Assembly (NCBI RefSeq): GCF_026790065.1
Contig: NZ_JALAMO010000007.1
Coordinates: forward strand, 112,181-176,180
Direction: 5' to 3'
Length of the DNA stretch: 64,000 nt
Origin: Bacillus sp. N13C7
GTDB taxonomy: Bacteria; Bacillota; Bacilli; Bacillales; Bacillaceae
Below are positions 14,793-24,858 of the stretch, in pieces. Under the pieces are notes generated by a model, which was given only the letters and a program-made list of their open reading frames with translations, did not search any database and had not been told where the DNA came from. A program made the position numbers and the translations under genes. Numbering within the stretch: the first letter of the stretch is position 1; the number at the start of each line of letters is the position of its first letter.

Positions 14793-15263
14793 TGAACGCA
14801 CAAGAGAATCAAACAGCGCCAGAAGCGGGTGCTCCTCTTTTTGGCGCAGGTATAAACCATCACAGGCATTCATTGTATGCCACGATTTGCGATGTCTTCT
14901 AAAGCCCATTGTATAAGCGCCGTCTGTGTAAGGATAAGGTTTTACCACCCATTCAGCATCTTCATGGTGGGCAATTACGCAATCTATCAGATAAACACTG
15001 ATCATTTTCTCGAATTCTTCAATCGGTAGATTCCAATCAGCCAGCAAAAGCTCTTGGATACTTTGAAAATAAAGATTTTCAAGCTCTTCAAGGCTTTCTC
15101 TCGTGTAGGTAAGAGAAATGTTATAAAACTGACACAATTCATTCAGTTCTTCAATCTGTGACTGTCTATAATCATAATAGAATGCAATTGCTTCCCATTC
15201 CTGTTCAAAAATTGGCAGGTCCTCACCATATTGCTTTTCAGGCTGAAAAAAAGAATGATTCAC
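14790..15263 (-). CDS. ywmA: YwmA, conserved protein of unknown function
   Basis: A soluble, acidic and aromatic-rich protein of 157 residues with no recognised domain; the N-terminal half is mainly predicted helix. The GTG at 15263 was chosen because AAAGGAGCTGG lies just upstream; an ATG at 15311 would place that site inside the gene. It is convergent with the atp operon. Name taken from position and similarity to B. subtilis YwmA. Confidence 0.7.
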   Translation of the reverse strand: MNHSFFQPEKQYGEDLPIFEQEWEAIAFYYDYRQSQIEELNELCQFYNISLTYTRESLEELENLYFQSIQELLLADWNLPIEEFEKMISVYLIDCVIAHHEDAEWVVKPYPYTDGAYTMGFRRHRKSWHTMNACDGLYLRQKEEHPLLALFDSLVRS

Positions 15264-15439
15264 GTTTGCCAGCTCCTTTCCAACAAAGTATACCATGTAA
15301 AAGAACCGCACTTTAAGCGGGGATTAGCCCTAGATTTGGCTGATTATTCCGTTCTGTATAAAATGTATCATCTTTATCTGTGCTTCTTATATAATAAGAA
15401 AGGGTTACGCGCGGAGAAAGGATGAAAGGAGTGGAATAG

Positions 15440-15670
15440 ATGAGTGTATTGGGACAGCAGGCTGCAATCGGCATCGTTGTTCACCTGATTTTTATAGCGG
15501 TGACTTGGTGGGCGCTGCAAGCCGTCAATATTGATCCGTTAATCAAAAAAGGCAAAGTCGTGCAGGCAAGACTCCTGATGATTTTGCTGACAATCGCCAT
15601 TGGAACGGCCGTTGCGAATTTCTTTTTAGATTACCTCAATTATTCACAGCAGCTTCCTTATCTATTTTAA
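15440..15670 (+). CDS. ywzB: YwzB, DUF1146-type small membrane protein
   Basis: A 76-residue protein with two transmembrane helices separated by a short charged loop (IDPLIKKGKV, about 33-42). Members of this family are often found next to the atp operon or murA in Bacillus. Function unknown. ATG at 15440 follows AAAGGAGTGG. Confidence 0.82.
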   Translation: MSVLGQQAAIGIVVHLIFIAVTWWALQAVNIDPLIKKGKVVQARLLMILLTIAIGTAVANFFLDYLNYSQQLPYLF

Positions 15671-15803
15671 TAGGTTTTGAACATCATCATCTCGGGAATG
15701 GTTGGGAATCGGGTTGTAACGAATAACGCGAGTTTTGACGAAGATATTCACGTATGGCGCCTCTTGCCTCCGGTAACACTGGGGATAAGGGGGAGAGATG
15801 AAC

Positions 15804-16544
15804 ATGAAGAAAAAACAAGTAAGCCACGCCATTATCATATCCGTGATGCTAAGCTTCGTCATTGCTGTTTTCCATACCATTCATGCGAGTGAGTTAACGC
15901 CGTTAGCACAAATGGCAGAGGGGATGGAACGCCAAGATGTCTCAATAGATAAGTGGACATTGCATGCAAAACAAAATATGTCGCTGACCGAAAAAGAATT
16001 TTATAAAAAAGTGCAACGTTTAAAATCAGAGTATCGTCAATATGATTGGGCAATTGCACGGGAAGATAAAATCATAAAGGCAATTGGCACATATACTGAC
16101 AAAAAAAATCGTACTTCTTTTAGACTGCAGCTTGTCACAACCCTCAAAAAACACAACCCAACTTCGTATTTATTATATGAGCAAATGAGTCTTAAGGCAC
16201 CGGATAGCTGGAATGATACATATGAACAGTTTGAACGGGAGACGCTTGGGATATTCCAAGAAAAAGTAGTTATTTTTACTTGTCTAAATGGTCATTTAGA
16301 TGATAATATGAATATTGTTTTGCAAAAAAAAGCAAATCAGTTATTAAACGAATTTCAAGCAAGATCAGTAGAACATGTAGTTGAGCCAAATTTCGTTTCT
16401 ATTTCTGCGTTTACAGATGAGTGGAAAGAGTACATCATGACCTCGAAACATAAAATGAATTTGCAAATTGCACTTAGAAGTGCAGGAATGGGCGGAAAAC
16501 ATACCGTTACGGTTGGCACACCAATCGTTACGACTGAATATTAA
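15804..16544 (+). CDS. ywmB: YwmB, exported protein (TATA-box-binding-like fold, DUF1779)
   Basis: The product has a signal peptide ending near residues 28-30 (HTIHAS) and a mature domain of about 215 residues matching the YwmB family. The glycine-rich C-terminal segment SAGMGGKHTVTVGTPIVTTEY is a family signature. The ATG at 15804 has better spacing to AGGGGGAG than the in-frame ATG at 15798. It lies directly upstream of murAA, a common arrangement in Bacillus, but its role is not known. Confidence 0.8.
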   Translation: MKKKQVSHAIIISVMLSFVIAVFHTIHASELTPLAQMAEGMERQDVSIDKWTLHAKQNMSLTEKEFYKKVQRLKSEYRQYDWAIAREDKIIKAIGTYTDKKNRTSFRLQLVTTLKKHNPTSYLLYEQMSLKAPDSWNDTYEQFERETLGIFQEKVVIFTCLNGHLDDNMNIVLQKKANQLLNEFQARSVEHVVEPNFVSISAFTDEWKEYIMTSKHKMNLQIALRSAGMGGKHTVTVGTPIVTTEY

Positions 16545-16577
16545 TATAGAGAATTTAGGGACGCGGAGGGGAATACC

Positions 16578-17888
16578 TTGGAAAAAATCATCGTCCGCGG
16601 CGGTCAAAAGTTAAACGGCACAGTCAAAGTTGAAGGCGCTAAAAATGCCGTTTTACCTGTTATCGCTGCATCTTTATTAGCAAGTGAAGAAAAAAGCGTA
16701 ATTTGTGATGTACCTACGCTCTCCGATGTATATACAATTAACGAAGTGTTGCGTCATTTAGGAGCAGATGTGCATTTTGAGAATAATGAAGTGACTGTAA
16801 ATGCTTCATACGCTTTGCAAACTGAAGCACCTTTTGAATATGTTCGTAAAATGCGTGCATCTGTGCTTGTCATGGGGCCGCTTCTTGCGCGTACAGGTCA
16901 TGCAAGAGTTGCGCTTCCGGGCGGATGTGCAATTGGTTCCAGACCGATTGATCAGCATTTAAAAGGTTTTGAGGCAATGGGCGCAGAGATCAAAGTCGGC
17001 AATGGCTTCATCGAAGCCGAAGTAAAAGGCCGTCTGCAAGGCGCAAAAATCTATCTGGACTTCCCAAGTGTAGGAGCTACAGAGAACCTGATTATGGCAG
17101 CCGCTCTAGCGGAAGGAACAACAACGCTGGAGAACGTGGCGAAAGAACCCGAAATCGTTGATTTAGCAAACTATATCAACGGCATGGGCGGAAAAATCCG
17201 CGGAGCTGGCACCGGCACCATCAAAATTGAAGGAGTCGAAAAGCTTCACGGCGTAAAACACCATATTATTCCTGACCGTATTGAAGCGGGCACATTTATG
17301 GTTGCCGCTGCAATCACTGAAGGAAACGTATTAGTAAAAGGCGCGGTTCCTGAACACCTCACCTCTTTAATTGCAAAAATGGAAGAGATGGGTGTAACAA
17401 TTAAGGATGAAGGTGAAGGCCTGCGTGTCATCGGTCCGAAAGAACTGAAACCGATTGACATTAAAACAATGCCACACCCGGGCTTCCCGACTGATATGCA
17501 GTCACAAATGATGGCGCTTCTGCTTCGTGCAAGCGGCACAAGCATGATTACAGAAACCGTTTTTGAAAACCGTTTTATGCATGCGGAAGAATTCCGCCGT
17601 ATGAATGGTGATATCAAGATTGAAGGACGTTCTGTCATCATTAACGGCCCTGTACAGCTTCAGGGAGCTGAAGTTGCAGCGACTGACTTGCGTGCAGGTG
17701 CAGCGCTGATTCTTGCGGGGTTAGTAGCTGAAGGTCATACACGTGTTACTGAATTGAAGCACTTAGACCGCGGTTATGTTGATTTCCATAAGAAGCTGGC
17801 CGCTCTTGGCGCAGACATCGAACGTGTAAATGATGAGTCTGCTTCTGAGCAAGAGAACAAAGAAGTCGTATCTGACTTAAATGCATAA
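16578..17888 (+). CDS. murAA: UDP-N-acetylglucosamine 1-carboxyvinyltransferase
   Basis: Transfers enolpyruvate from PEP to UDP-GlcNAc, the first committed step of peptidoglycan synthesis; target of fosfomycin. The 436-residue protein has KNAVLP near residue 22 and the catalytic Cys117 in [13 protein letters not shown]. It starts at TTG behind GGAGGGG. B. subtilis has a second copy, murAB, elsewhere; MurAA is the essential one and a ClpCP substrate. Confidence 0.96.
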   Translation: MEKIIVRGGQKLNGTVKVEGAKNAVLPVIAASLLASEEKSVICDVPTLSDVYTINEVLRHLGADVHFENNEVTVNASYALQTEAPFEYVRKMRASVLVMGPLLARTGHARVALPGGCAIGSRPIDQHLKGFEAMGAEIKVGNGFIEAEVKGRLQGAKIYLDFPSVGATENLIMAAALAEGTTTLENVAKEPEIVDLANYINGMGGKIRGAGTGTIKIEGVEKLHGVKHHIIPDRIEAGTFMVAAAITEGNVLVKGAVPEHLTSLIAKMEEMGVTIKDEGEGLRVIGPKELKPIDIKTMPHPGFPTDMQSQMMALLLRASGTSMITETVFENRFMHAEEFRRMNGDIKIEGRSVIINGPVQLQGAEVAATDLRAGAALILAGLVAEGHTRVTELKHLDRGYVDFHKKLAALGADIERVNDESASEQENKEVVSDLNA

Positions 17889-17896
17889 ATGACCTG

Positions 17897-17934
17897 AAAA
17901 TCAGTATGTCAATCTGGCATACTGGTTTTTATTT
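17897..17934 (+). terminator. Intrinsic terminator after murAA
   Basis: Stem AAAATCAGTATG (17897-17908) with CATACTGGTTTT (17918-17929), then T-rich DNA. Confidence 0.75.
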
Positions 17935-18014
17935 TTCGGGTATTATCATCATTATGCGCAGAATAGCAAAAAAGAATACGTAAATAACAAATAAAGTTTC
18001 TGTCCAAAACGAGA

Positions 18015-18044
18015 GTCATATTAGCTTGTCCCTGTCCATAGACT
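18015..18044 (+). promoter_or_regulatory. spoIID sigma-E promoter
   Basis: GTCATATT (18015-18022) and CATAGACT (18037-18044) at 14-base spacing match the sigma-E -35 and -10 consensus. B. subtilis spoIID is a known sigma-E gene. Confidence 0.8.
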
Positions 18045-18081
18045 AGACTAGAGTCGAATCCCGAGCAGGAGGCAGCTGAAT

Positions 18082-19113
18082 ATGAAACAATTCGTAATCA
18101 CACTATCCGTACTATTTGCATTGATTCTCTTGGTTCCCACACTCATGGTCATACCGTTCCAGCATAACAAGGAAGCAGGGGCCAGTGTAGAATCAGGAAA
18201 AACAGCAGTGAGCACGAAACCAGCATCAAAAGGAGCGGAAACGTTGAAAGCATCGCCTGTTTCTATTCCCGTCTATCGAACCGCAAATCAATCCGTAGAA
18301 GACATTCCGCTTGAAGAGTATGTGATTGGAGTCGTCGCCTCCGAAATGCCGGCAACCTTTGAATCTGAAGCGCTGAAAGCCCAGGCTCTTGCCGCCAGAA
18401 CGTTTATTGTCAGACTGATGGTCGCTCATTCAGCGGTAGAGGCTCCTAAAGGCTCGCTGGTGGATGATACACAGATGTTCCAGGTGTATAAAAGCAAAGC
18501 GGAGCTGAAAAAACAGTGGGGCGCAAGCTATGAGGGAAAACTGAAGAAAATCACAGATGCGGTAGCCAGCACGCAAGGCAAAATTTTAACATACAACAAC
18601 CAGCCGATTGAAGCTTCATTTTTCTCCACAAGCAACGGCTACACAGAAAATGCTGAAGCCTATTGGACAAGTGCTATCCCATATTTAAAAAGCGTCAAAA
18701 GCACTTGGGATAAAAAGTCGCCGAAATACTTGGCAACGAAAACCTTTACAGCGGCAGAATTTGAGCAAAAGCTTGGCGTTAAGCTGGATGGATCTTCTAC
18801 AGTCGGAAAGATTACAGGAGAAACACCAGGCCACCAGGTGGCAACAGCCGTTATTAACGGCAAGACGCTGAAAGGAAGAGACATACGTGAAAAGCTGGGC
18901 CTTAATTCAGCTGATTTTGAATGGAAGCGAAACGGCGACACGATTACAGTCACGACAAAAGGATTTGGCCACGGTGTCGGGATGAGCCAATATGGCGCGA
19001 ATTTTATGGCGAAAGAAGGAAAAACGGTTGATGACATTGTGAAGTACTATTATCAAGGCACAAAAATTTCTGAGGCCGATTCGTTTTTGAATAAATATAT
19101 GGCGAAGAAGTAA
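18082..19113 (+). CDS. spoIID: SpoIID, lytic transglycosylase of engulfment
   Basis: Mother-cell membrane protein that, with SpoIIM and SpoIIP, degrades septal peptidoglycan to drive engulfment; SpoIID cleaves glycan strands after SpoIIP removes stem peptides. The 343 residues comprise an N-terminal membrane anchor (5-24), a linker, and the SpoIID domain with LKAQALAARTF (catalytic Glu just before, in FESEALKAQ) and GFGHGVGMSQYGA near the C-terminus. Confidence 0.95.
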   Translation: MKQFVITLSVLFALILLVPTLMVIPFQHNKEAGASVESGKTAVSTKPASKGAETLKASPVSIPVYRTANQSVEDIPLEEYVIGVVASEMPATFESEALKAQALAARTFIVRLMVAHSAVEAPKGSLVDDTQMFQVYKSKAELKKQWGASYEGKLKKITDAVASTQGKILTYNNQPIEASFFSTSNGYTENAEAYWTSAIPYLKSVKSTWDKKSPKYLATKTFTAAEFEQKLGVKLDGSSTVGKITGETPGHQVATAVINGKTLKGRDIREKLGLNSADFEWKRNGDTITVTTKGFGHGVGMSQYGANFMAKEGKTVDDIVKYYYQGTKISEADSFLNKYMAKK

Positions 19114-19139
19114 AAAGACGCTCAATGAGCGTCTTTTTC
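19112..19139 (+). terminator. Intrinsic terminator after spoIID
   Basis: Twelve-base perfect stem AAAAAGACGCTC (19112-19123) with GAGCGTCTTTTT (19127-19138). It overlaps the stop codon. Confidence 0.85.
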
Positions 19140-19507
19140 TGTTCCTGAATGTCATTTATCTAAGAATGCTTGAAACCGTTCAGAGAGGCTTCTGGCTATC
19201 TTTAAGATGACAAGGGAACCAGTTCCTTTTTCCTGATTGCTGACTTTTAAGATTGTGGTAAAGAAATCCACATGTACCGACAGACTTCGACAGACTCATA
19301 TAACGAAAGCCGAAAGGCCGACAATCTTCTTTTTTCAGCGTAACGTTAGGCGGAAATCACTAATGAAAATAAAGCTTTCTATGCAAAAGTAAACAACATT
19401 AATGGGGAACCCCGCCCTATTTATTTCTCGGTTTTTGTCGATTACGATAGGTTATGTTCAGCGTTGAACATCTGCACGCAGAAACAAACTTGTAAAGGGG
19501 TACGAAC
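19140..19507. other. 368-base gap between spoIID and ywmC with two terminator-like hairpins
   Basis: No convincing gene was found. A small stem (19212-19219 with 19222-19229) is followed by T's. Further on, AAGATTGT (19249-19256) pairs with ACAATCTT (19321-19328) just before CTTTTTT, enclosing about 64 bases with internal GTGG/CCAC and GCC/GGC stems and a GACAGACT direct repeat. This could be a small RNA or leader ending in a terminator. TGTTCA/TGAACA (19455-19470) is a small dyad close to ywmC. Confidence 0.4.
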
Positions 19508-20191
19508 ATGAAGAAAAGATTTTCACTGATCATGATGACAGGCTTGCTATTTGGATTAACTTCTCCTGCTTTTGCAGCTGAAAAGAAAGAACCTGAAGCT
19601 GAATCTCCGGCAAACGTGGCAGTCTTGCTTGATGCCAGCGGAAGTATGGCCAAAAGAATAGACGGTGTATCTAAATTTAATTCAGCCAAAAAAGAAATTT
19701 CAAAGTTCGCAAGCTCACTGCCGGCAGGCACTCAGGTGAAAATGAGTGTGTTTGGTTCAGAAGGAAACAATAAAAATTCCGGAAAAATTCAATCATGTGA
19801 ATCCATCCGGAACGTATACGGATTCCAAAGCTTTAATGAGCAAAGCTTCCTCAATTCTCTTAATGCAATTGGACCGACTGGCTGGACGCCCATTGCCAAA
19901 GCGTTGAACGAGGCGAAATCTTCTTTTGACCAGCTTGATGCAAAAGGGGAAAAAGTGGTGTATCTGTTGACTGACGGAGAGGAAACATGCGGTGGAAATC
20001 CAATTAAAACAGCAAAAGAACTGCATAAAGACAATATCACCGTTAATGTAATCGGTTTTGATTATAAAGAGGGATACAAAGGCCAGCTGAATGCGATTGC
20101 GAAAGTAGGCGGCGGTGAATACTTCCCGGCTTATACTCAAAAAGATGTTGAGAAAATTTTCACTCAGCAATCACTGATGTTATCTAAATAA
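19508..20191 (+). CDS. ywmC: YwmC, secreted von Willebrand factor A domain protein
   Basis: A 227-residue product with a signal peptide (cleavage near AFA-AEK, residue 23) and a single VWA domain. The metal-ion-dependent adhesion site is complete: DASGS (42-46), the Thr in GPTGWTPIAK, and the Asp in TDGEETCGG. Two cysteines (in IQSCES and ETCGG) may pair outside the cell. It is a tandem paralogue of ywmD. The ligand is unknown. A processed, secreted protein is more likely than a lipoprotein since no lipobox is seen. Confidence 0.85.
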   Translation: MKKRFSLIMMTGLLFGLTSPAFAAEKKEPEAESPANVAVLLDASGSMAKRIDGVSKFNSAKKEISKFASSLPAGTQVKMSVFGSEGNNKNSGKIQSCESIRNVYGFQSFNEQSFLNSLNAIGPTGWTPIAKALNEAKSSFDQLDAKGEKVVYLLTDGEETCGGNPIKTAKELHKDNITVNVIGFDYKEGYKGQLNAIAKVGGGEYFPAYTQKDVEKIFTQQSLMLSK

Positions 20192-20192
20192 G

Positions 20193-20226
20193 AAAAAAGA
20201 GGCTGGTGAAGTCAGCCTCTTTTTTG
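20193..20226 (+). terminator. Intrinsic terminator after ywmC
   Basis: Stem AAAAAAGAGGCTG (20193-20205) with CAGCCTCTTTTTT (20213-20225). Confidence 0.85.
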
Positions 20227-20470
20227 TATGTAACAAAATGTTCAAAAGTGATGAGCTGTCTGCTTGTAGCATAGTAGCAGATTTCCGTAACTCAATCATG
20301 ATTATGGCGAAAAAAGAATGAATGATGTCACAATCTGTATATGATTTCTGGGCGAAAATGGCTAAAAAAGATCGGCGTTTCAAGCGATTTTGTACAGAAA
20401 GTGAAAGCCGCACAAAAGGCAGCTTGCCCTATATCATTTTGCATTTTCATATTCTAGCATAAAGAAGAAT

Positions 20471-20484
20471 CCAACTATAGTTGG
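20471..20484. promoter_or_regulatory. 14-base palindrome upstream of ywmD
   Basis: CCAACTATAGTTGG is a perfect palindrome 29 bases before the ywmD start. It could be an operator or a short mRNA hairpin before the ribosome-binding site. The rest of the 320-base ywmC-ywmD gap holds the ywmC terminator and AT-rich DNA with no ORF I can support. Confidence 0.35.
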
Positions 20485-20512
20485 AAAATTTGATAAAGAA
20501 AGGAAGGAAAAT

Positions 20513-21187
20513 ATGAAAAAATTGCTGGCTGCCGGTATCATTGGATTGCTGACTGTCTCCTTTGCATCTCCGTCTTTTGCCGCTGAGAAACAAGCTGACA
20601 CAAATGTAGCTGTTTTGTTTGACGGAAGCGGAAGCATGGTTCAAAAAACGGGGGGAGAGCGCAAAATAGACATTGCAAAAAAATCAGTAAAGTCTTTTGC
20701 CGAGCTGCTTCCGAAGGATACAAATCTCATGCTTCGCGTTTTCGGACATGCAGGAAACAATAAACTGTCCGGCAAAGCTCTTTCATGCAGCACGACGGAA
20801 ACCATTTACGGCCTTCATCCATATGAAGGATCGCTGTTTGACAATTCATTGAGTGAAATCAAGCCGACTGGCTGGACACCGATTGCCAAAGCACTTTCAG
20901 ATACAAGAAAAGAATTTGAAGCATTTGGCGCTGACGGGAAAAACGTGGTGTATTTAATCACTGACGGTGAAGAAACATGCGGCGGAGATCCAGCGGCGGA
21001 AATTGAAAAACTTCGGAAAGCGAATGTGGATACCATTGTAAACATTATTGGCTTTAACTTTGATGTAAAAGGAAACGCAGAGATGAAACAGGCGGCTGTT
21101 GCTGGAGGAGGGGAATATATTTCAGCAAACAGCGCGGATGAATTTGAACAGGCTTGGGAAAAAGAAGCACAAAAATTTACTGAGTAA
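20513..21187 (+). CDS. ywmD: YwmD, secreted von Willebrand factor A domain protein
   Basis: A 224-residue paralogue of the neighbouring YwmC: signal peptide ending near SFAAEKQ (residue 23), VWA domain with DGSGS at about 38-42 (DASGS in YwmC), KPTGWTPIAKAL, and TDGEETCGG. The same two cysteines are kept. The pair looks like a tandem duplication, each copy with its own terminator, so they are probably separately controlled. Confidence 0.85.
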   Translation: MKKLLAAGIIGLLTVSFASPSFAAEKQADTNVAVLFDGSGSMVQKTGGERKIDIAKKSVKSFAELLPKDTNLMLRVFGHAGNNKLSGKALSCSTTETIYGLHPYEGSLFDNSLSEIKPTGWTPIAKALSDTRKEFEAFGADGKNVVYLITDGEETCGGDPAAEIEKLRKANVDTIVNIIGFNFDVKGNAEMKQAAVAGGGEYISANSADEFEQAWEKEAQKFTE

Positions 21188-21198
21188 TCATTTGAGTG

Positions 21199-21224
21199 AA
21201 GGCGCTCCCCCAGGCGCCTTTTTC
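21199..21224 (+). terminator. Intrinsic terminator after ywmD
   Basis: Stem AAGGCGC (21199-21205) with GCGCCTT (21214-21220), then T's. Confidence 0.7.
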
Positions 21225-21279
21225 AATTGGTTTAAAAACGACCAGTACGGGAATGATACCCTTAAAAGGGGTTGAACAT

Positions 21280-21441
21280 ATGAGATTATTAGGAATGATT
21301 TTTCTTATAGCTGCCGTGGCGTTTATATTGCTCGGTGTTTTTCTAAAACTGGCAGCCTTCTTTTTTGTCAGTATGCTCACCTTGATCGCAGCCATTGTGC
21401 TGTTTACGATCCTGAAAAAGAATCAGCATAATCAAACCTAG
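21280..21441 (+). CDS. ywmE: YwmE, small membrane protein
   Basis: A 53-residue product that is almost all two transmembrane helices, with a short basic C-terminus (KKNQHNQT). The ATG at 21280 follows AAAGGGGTTG; in-frame upstream ATG codons run through the ywmD terminator. No function known. Flanked by terminators on both sides, so it is probably monocistronic. Confidence 0.75.
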   Translation: MRLLGMIFLIAAVAFILLGVFLKLAAFFFVSMLTLIAAIVLFTILKKNQHNQT

Positions 21442-21468
21442 AGTCCTTTATATAGAGGGCTCTTTTTA
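21440..21468 (+). terminator. Intrinsic terminator after ywmE
   Basis: Ten-pair stem 21440-21449 with 21454-21463 (two G-U pairs), followed by TTTTT. Confidence 0.7.
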
Positions 21469-21542
21469 TGTCTCAGGATTCGACAAAATCCGAGGAGTGT
21501 GAAAAAATATAGAGGCAGGAACATTGCGGAGGGGAAGAAACA

Positions 21543-22331
21543 TTGAATGATAAAGTAACTGCGGTCAGGGATGTATGGCGCTATGAACAAGGGGAAATCA
21601 GCAAAATAGAAGACCGGATGGTGACGGAATATCCTTTGACAGTAATACTAAACGGGAGTGAATTTGTGACGCTCGTTTGTACGCCGGAGCATATCAAGGA
21701 GCTTGTCATCGGATTTCTCGCATCAGAGGGTGTGATCCGATTTCAAAAAGAGATTAAAAGGTTTACAATAGATGAAAGTCTCGGTTTTGTTTATGTCGAT
21801 CTCGTTCATCCTGAGACACTGGATCAAAAGGATTATACAAAACGTGTGATCGGCTCATGCTGCGGAAAGGGCCGCCATTTTTACTTTCAGCAGGATGTCA
21901 AAACCGCCAAAACGGCTGTCAGCCACATCAAGATATCGCCTGAAGCATGTCTGGCACTTATGAGAGACATGCAACAAGGGAGCGGAACGTTTCAGGATAC
22001 GGGAGGCGTCCATAATGCGGCGCTTTGCGACACTGAGAAACTGCTGCTGATGCGCACTGATATCGGCCGGCACAACGCGCTTGATAAATTATACGGACAC
22101 TGTCTTCTGAACGGATTGTCCGTCCGGGACAAACTGATTGTATTCAGCGGCAGAATCTCATCAGAGGTTCTGTTAAAAGCGGCAAAAATCGGCGTGTCGA
22201 TTGTCATTTCCAAATCGGCCCCGACAGAGCTTGCGATTCAAATGGCAGAAGAATTAAATATCACAGCGATCGGATTTGTCAGAAACGGATCGTTTAATGT
22301 ATATACACACCCTGAGAGAATCAGGGGATAG
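21543..22331 (+). CDS. fdhD: FdhD, sulfur carrier for formate dehydrogenase
   Basis: FdhD passes sulfur from a cysteine desulfurase to the Mo-bisPGD cofactor of formate dehydrogenase. The 262-residue protein has the CxxC-region cysteines Cys106/Cys107 (GSCCGKG), the TGGVHNAAL motif and the RTDIGRHNALDK signature. TTG start behind GGAGGGG. It is 15 bases upstream of moaA, so the pair forms a molybdenum-cofactor unit; no formate dehydrogenase is in the window. Confidence 0.92.
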   Translation: MNDKVTAVRDVWRYEQGEISKIEDRMVTEYPLTVILNGSEFVTLVCTPEHIKELVIGFLASEGVIRFQKEIKRFTIDESLGFVYVDLVHPETLDQKDYTKRVIGSCCGKGRHFYFQQDVKTAKTAVSHIKISPEACLALMRDMQQGSGTFQDTGGVHNAALCDTEKLLLMRTDIGRHNALDKLYGHCLLNGLSVRDKLIVFSGRISSEVLLKAAKIGVSIVISKSAPTELAIQMAEELNITAIGFVRNGSFNVYTHPERIRG

Positions 22332-22346
22332 GAAGGGGCTGTAGCA

Positions 22347-23372
22347 ATGAATACAGAATCGCGTCAGATGTTGGATAAAAGGAACAGGCCGCTGAGAGAC
22401 CTTCGCATTTCTGTTACAGACCGCTGCAACTTCCGATGCACGTACTGTATGCCAGCCGAATTATTCGGTCCGGATTATCCTTTTTTAAAGAAAGAGGAGC
22501 TGCTCTCATTTGAGGAGCTGGAACGGCTTGCGACACTGTTTGTCACAAAATTCGGTGTTGAAAAAATCCGCTTAACCGGCGGAGAGCCGCTCATGAGAAA
22601 AGATATGCCAGAATTAATCAAAAAACTGGCCCGCATCCCGGGTGTCCGTGATATTGCGATGACAACAAATGGATCACTGCTTCCTGTTTATGCAAAGAGG
22701 CTTAAGGAAGCCGGGCTGAAAAGAGTCACGGTCAGCCTAGATTCGCTAGAGGACGAGCGATTTAAAAAGATAAACGGACGCGGGATTTCTGTCAGCAAGG
22801 TGCTGGAAGGCATTGAAGCGGCGAAGCAAGCGGGTCTCGGTGTGAAAATCAACATGGTCGTCCAAAAGGGCGTCAATGAAAAAGATATTCTGCCTATGGC
22901 GCGTTATTTTAAAGAAAAAGAGCATATCCTGAGATTCATCGAATTTATGGACGTGGGCAACACCAACCAATGGGAAAAGAAGGACGTCATGACAAAGGCC
23001 GAAATCATTGATTTGATCAATGAACACACGCCTGTGGAGCCGATCGCGCCTAATTATAAAGGTGAAGTGGCTTCTAGATTCCGCTACTTGGACGGTTCTG
23101 GAGAAATCGGCGTTATCTCATCTGTATCTGATGCGTTCTGCGGTTCGTGCAACAGGGCCCGTCTTTCTGCGAGAGGAGAGCTGTTTACCTGCTTATTCGC
23201 TTCAAGCGGATTTGACCTCAGAGCGCCGGTTCGGCAGGGATTAAGCGATGATGAACTGTCAGAAATGATCGGCACCGTATGGGAAAATCGGATCGATCAG
23301 TATTCGGTTGATCGTACGCTATCAAAAGCATCAGGCAAAAAGAAAGTGGAAATGTCTTATATTGGCGGTTAA
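22347..23372 (+). CDS. moaA: GTP 3',8-cyclase MoaA
   Basis: Radical SAM enzyme that converts GTP to 3',8-cyclo-GTP in molybdenum cofactor synthesis. The 341-residue protein has the SAM-cluster cysteines Cys27, Cys31 and Cys34 (CNFRCTYC), the GGEP motif, and the second cluster ligands in [18 protein letters not shown]. The C-terminus ends in a Gly-Gly-like SYIGG tail, as is usual in MoaA. Confidence 0.95.
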   Translation: MNTESRQMLDKRNRPLRDLRISVTDRCNFRCTYCMPAELFGPDYPFLKKEELLSFEELERLATLFVTKFGVEKIRLTGGEPLMRKDMPELIKKLARIPGVRDIAMTTNGSLLPVYAKRLKEAGLKRVTVSLDSLEDERFKKINGRGISVSKVLEGIEAAKQAGLGVKINMVVQKGVNEKDILPMARYFKEKEHILRFIEFMDVGNTNQWEKKDVMTKAEIIDLINEHTPVEPIAPNYKGEVASRFRYLDGSGEIGVISSVSDAFCGSCNRARLSARGELFTCLFASSGFDLRAPVRQGLSDDELSEMIGTVWENRIDQYSVDRTLSKASGKKKVEMSYIGG

Positions 23373-23382
23373 TATGAAATGA

Positions 23383-23417
23383 AGAGCTTATCGGCACTGT
23401 CCGGTAAGCTTTTTTTG
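23383..23417 (+). terminator. Intrinsic terminator after moaA
   Basis: Ten-pair stem AGCTTATCGG (23385-23394) with 23401-23410, then seven T's. Confidence 0.8.
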
Positions 23418-23478
23418 ATGAGAAAGCGCAAGTGCAAAAAATACATCCAAATACCGAAATATATAAAGATAGGCATAA

Positions 23479-24702
<1,224 letters not shown>

Positions 24703-24704
24703 AC

Positions 24705-24733
24705 AAAACCATCTGCTGCCAGATGGTTTTTTT
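24705..24733 (+). terminator. Intrinsic terminator after rapB
   Basis: Eleven-base stem AAAACCATCTG (24705-24715) with CAGATGGTTTT (24720-24730), then T's. Confidence 0.85.
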
Positions 24734-24858
24734 ATATGAAAAAAGGGAGCATCGGAACGTTTATTTCCGGGGAGAACAGGAAAAATCGCAACAGCACTGT
24801 TTTTGAGCAAAAGCCGTTTTGGGATGCAGATAAACATGATTGATTGAGGGGGAATTCG

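Noticed and set aside
19152..19271. Minus-strand ORF of 39 codons in the spoIID-ywmC gap (starts VDFFTTILKVSN)
   Set aside because: The composition looks protein-like, but the GTG has no clear ribosome-binding site and the frame overlaps the two hairpins of the gap. It could be a gene remnant; evidence is too thin to call it.
24736..24843. Plus-strand ORF of 35 codons after the rapB terminator (a possible phr gene)
   Set aside because: It starts in the terminator T-run with no ribosome-binding site and the product lacks an export signal, so it is not a Phr pre-peptide.
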